A stretch of DNA of 7,917 nt, from the NCBI GenBank assembly GCA_934555865.1, contig CAKTFI010000047.1, positions 1-7,917 of the forward strand. The letters are read 5' to 3'. A model generated the notes under the pieces. That model was not told the DNA's origin, did not search any database, and worked only from the letters and a program-made list of their open reading frames with translations. Of the stretch, positions 6,660-7,917 are shown piece after piece (within the stretch, counting starts at the first letter, position 1; every line of letters starts with the position of its first letter). The translations under genes were made by a program, and so were the position numbers. This DNA is from an uncultured Christensenellaceae bacterium. GTDB lineage: Bacteria > Bacillota > Clostridia > Christensenellales > Christensenellaceae.

Positions 6660-6660
6660 T
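6631..6660. repeat. Inverted repeat overlapping the promoter (possible operator)
   Basis: ATTGTAAC (6631-6638) and GTTACAAT (6653-6660) are perfect 8-bp inverted arms separated by 14 bp, with centres 22 bp apart, about two helical turns. A third near-copy, ATTGTTAC, lies at 6617-6624. The arms contain the 10 and 35 boxes, so a dimer bound here would block polymerase. The repeat is plainly there; an operator role is inference, and no regulator family is recognised. Confidence 0.45.
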
Positions 6661-6713
6661 AGGCTTTCCAAGGAATTTTCCGCTTTCCCGCGCGTTTTTA
6701 TGCGCCGCGCCGA

Positions 6714-7917
6714 TCAGAAAAACTGCCGGGAATCCCGGATCCCTTCCTCGCGCCGCATCGCCTCGGTATAGACGGCCACCCGGCAGTTTTGCTTGCCCAG
6801 CTTCTTATTGACGCTGATGTAGAAATTCTTGCCGGGATAGGATTGCAGGATCGGGATCCCGCGCTCGTTGCAGTCCTCGATATAGCGGACGGTCTCGGGC
6901 GAAGCCTCGACTAGATACTTCTCCGCCTCCATGTTGAGCACCATGCGGTTGACTTCCCGCCGGATGCGGATGGCGATCGCCGCCGGGGCCATCACGCGCC
7001 CGCTCGCCCCGCAGTCCGCGCAGGGCATCTGCAACAGCGCCGAAATGCGGCGGCGCATCTTTTTGCGCGTCATCTCCACCAGCCCGAGGCCGGTAAAGCC
7101 GATCACATTGGTCTTGGTGCGGTCGTTTTTGAGCGCCTCGCGCAGCGTCTCCACCACGAGGTCCTCGTTGTGCTTATCCTCCATGTCGATGAAGTCGATG
7201 ATGATGATGCCGCCGATGTCCCGCAGGCGCAGCTGCTGCGCGATCTTCTTGGCTGCCTCGAGGTTGGCGTTTAGGATCGTCTCCTGCAAATCGTCCTCCC
7301 CGATATACTTGCCGGTATTCACATCGATGGCCGTGAGCGCCTCCGCCTCGTCGATCACAAGGTAGGCGCCGTTGTCCATCCAGACCTTGCGGTTAAAAAT
7401 CTTTTCGATCTTATTTTCGATATTGTACACATCGAAGATGTTTTCCCGGTCCTCATAGAGCTTGATGCGGTCCGCGATCTCGGGCTGTGTGATCTCGGCT
7501 ACCGTCAGCACCTTTTCATAGCATTCGCGGTCGTTGATGACAAAGCTGTCAACCTCAGAAGTGAACATGTCGCGCGCGGTGCGGAACATGAGCGTCTCCT
7601 CCGCGTGGATGAGCCGCGGCGCCGAGACCAGGCTCCCCTTCTTTTGGATGCGTTCCCACAGGCGCACCAGAAAATGCAGGTCGCGGAAAAGCTCCTCCTG
7701 CGTGCAGCCCGCCGCCGCCGTGCGCACGATCACGCCCATGCCCTCCGGCTTGTGTGCGGTCATGATGTTTTTCAGGCGCTCGCGTTCCTTTTCGTCCTCG
7801 ATCTTGCGGGAGACCCCGATGTGGTCCACCGTCGGCATCAGCACGATCGTCCGGCCCGGGAGGGTGATGTGCGTCGTGATGCGCGCACCCTTCGTGCCGC
7901 CCGGCTGCTTTAGGACC
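6714..7917 (-). CDS. rng: Rne/Rng-family endoribonuclease (RNase E/G), 5' end missing
   Basis: RNase E/G enzymes cut single-stranded AU-rich RNA and act in rRNA maturation and mRNA decay. The gene enters from the right edge; 400 residues are visible. The first is the end of the S1 domain with KQPGGTKGAR and the following THITLPGR segment. The DNase I-like catalytic part has AIDVNTG (D198, N200 in visible numbering) and IIIDFIDM (D241); the 43-residue gap equals that between D303 and D346 of E. coli RNase E. The Zn-link CADC (C299, C302) is 101 residues after the first aspartate, as in E. coli. By that alignment about 105 N-terminal residues are missing, and the full protein would be about 500 aa: RNase G-sized, with no long degradosome scaffold. 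The C-terminus ends SRQFF, TGA at 6716-6714, 177 nt before rimP. In many Clostridia rng is followed by rplU, so the neighbour here is less usual. Confidence 0.95.
   Translation of the reverse strand, partial: VLKQPGGTKGARITTHITLPGRTIVLMPTVDHIGVSRKIEDEKERERLKNIMTAHKPEGMGVIVRTAAAGCTQEELFRDLHFLVRLWERIQKKGSLVSAPRLIHAEETLMFRTARDMFTSEVDSFVINDRECYEKVLTVAEITQPEIADRIKLYEDRENIFDVYNIENKIEKIFNRKVWMDNGAYLVIDEAEALTAIDVNTGKYIGEDDLQETILNANLEAAKKIAQQLRLRDIGGIIIIDFIDMEDKHNEDLVVETLREALKNDRTKTNVIGFTGLGLVEMTRKKMRRRISALLQMPCADCGASGRVMAPAAIAIRIRREVNRMVLNMEAEKYLVEASPETVRYIEDCNERGIPILQSYPGKNFYISVNKKLGKQNCRVAVYTEAMRREEGIRDSRQFF

Noticed and set aside
6617..6660. Resemblance of TTGTAAC...GTTACAA to a BirA (biotin) operator
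   Set aside because: The outer bases are similar to TTGTAAACC/GGTTTACAA, but the arms are about 5 bp too close together, the inner CC/GG are absent or asymmetric, and no biotin gene is nearby.
6684..6713. GC-rich stretch just after the rng stop as a separate rng terminator
   Set aside because: Only a 4-bp GCGC stem can form around the A/T run, with no T-tract in the right place on the minus strand.
1..7917. A novel accessory, defence or mobile system
   Set aside because: All long minus-strand frames are conserved housekeeping genes in a known order, no repeats or foreign-looking gene interrupt them, and the only gene-free stretch is the 177-bp promoter and leader region.

Overview
This window is a bacterial housekeeping locus. 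It holds a single run of nine genes, all on the minus strand, so the biological order is right to left: rng (5' end cut off by the right edge), rimP, nusA, ylxR/rnpM, ylxQ, infB, rbfA, nrnA, truB (3' end cut off by the left edge). I recognise every gene from family motifs. I see no tRNA, rRNA, CRISPR array, insertion sequence, phage gene or defence gene, and no frameshifted or broken gene.

Organism: The order rimP-nusA-ylxR-ylxQ-infB-rbfA-nrnA-truB is a hallmark of Bacillota. NusA is short (359 aa) and has no C-terminal acidic repeats, as in Bacillus and Clostridia. The presence of nrnA between rbfA and truB, the absence of the Bacillus gene ylxP, and the GC-rich coding sequence (codons mostly ending in C or G) suggest a GC-rich member of class Clostridia. 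Genus and family cannot be told from this sequence alone.

Layout: (a) 7917-6714 encodes the catalytic part of an RNase E/G-family endoribonuclease. (b) 6713-6537 is a 177-bp intergenic region, locally more AT-rich than its surroundings. It contains a good sigma-A-type promoter (35 box at 6659-6654, extended 10 box at 6636-6631) and then a leader of about 88 nt with a perfect 11-bp hairpin. (c) 6536-1 is a tightly packed operon. The genes overlap by 4-32 nt or are 11-21 nt apart, with ATGA, GTGA and TTGA stop/start junctions that suggest translational coupling. Half of the eight visible starts are GTG or TTG; three of those four have GGAGG exactly 7 nt upstream.

How the genes work together: the operon joins 30S maturation (RimP, RbfA), transcription elongation and termination (NusA), RNase P modulation and a small RNA-binding protein (YlxR/RnpM, YlxQ), translation initiation (IF2), degradation of very short RNAs and pAp (NrnA) and tRNA pseudouridine-55 synthesis (TruB). 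The upstream RNase E/G takes part in rRNA processing and mRNA decay.

I found no undescribed system. The parts most worth a second look are non-coding: the rimP leader, with two mutually exclusive hairpins and a weak terminator-like tail, and an inverted repeat whose arms carry the promoter's 35 and 10 boxes. Among the proteins, the unusual N-terminal extension of IF2 stands out.
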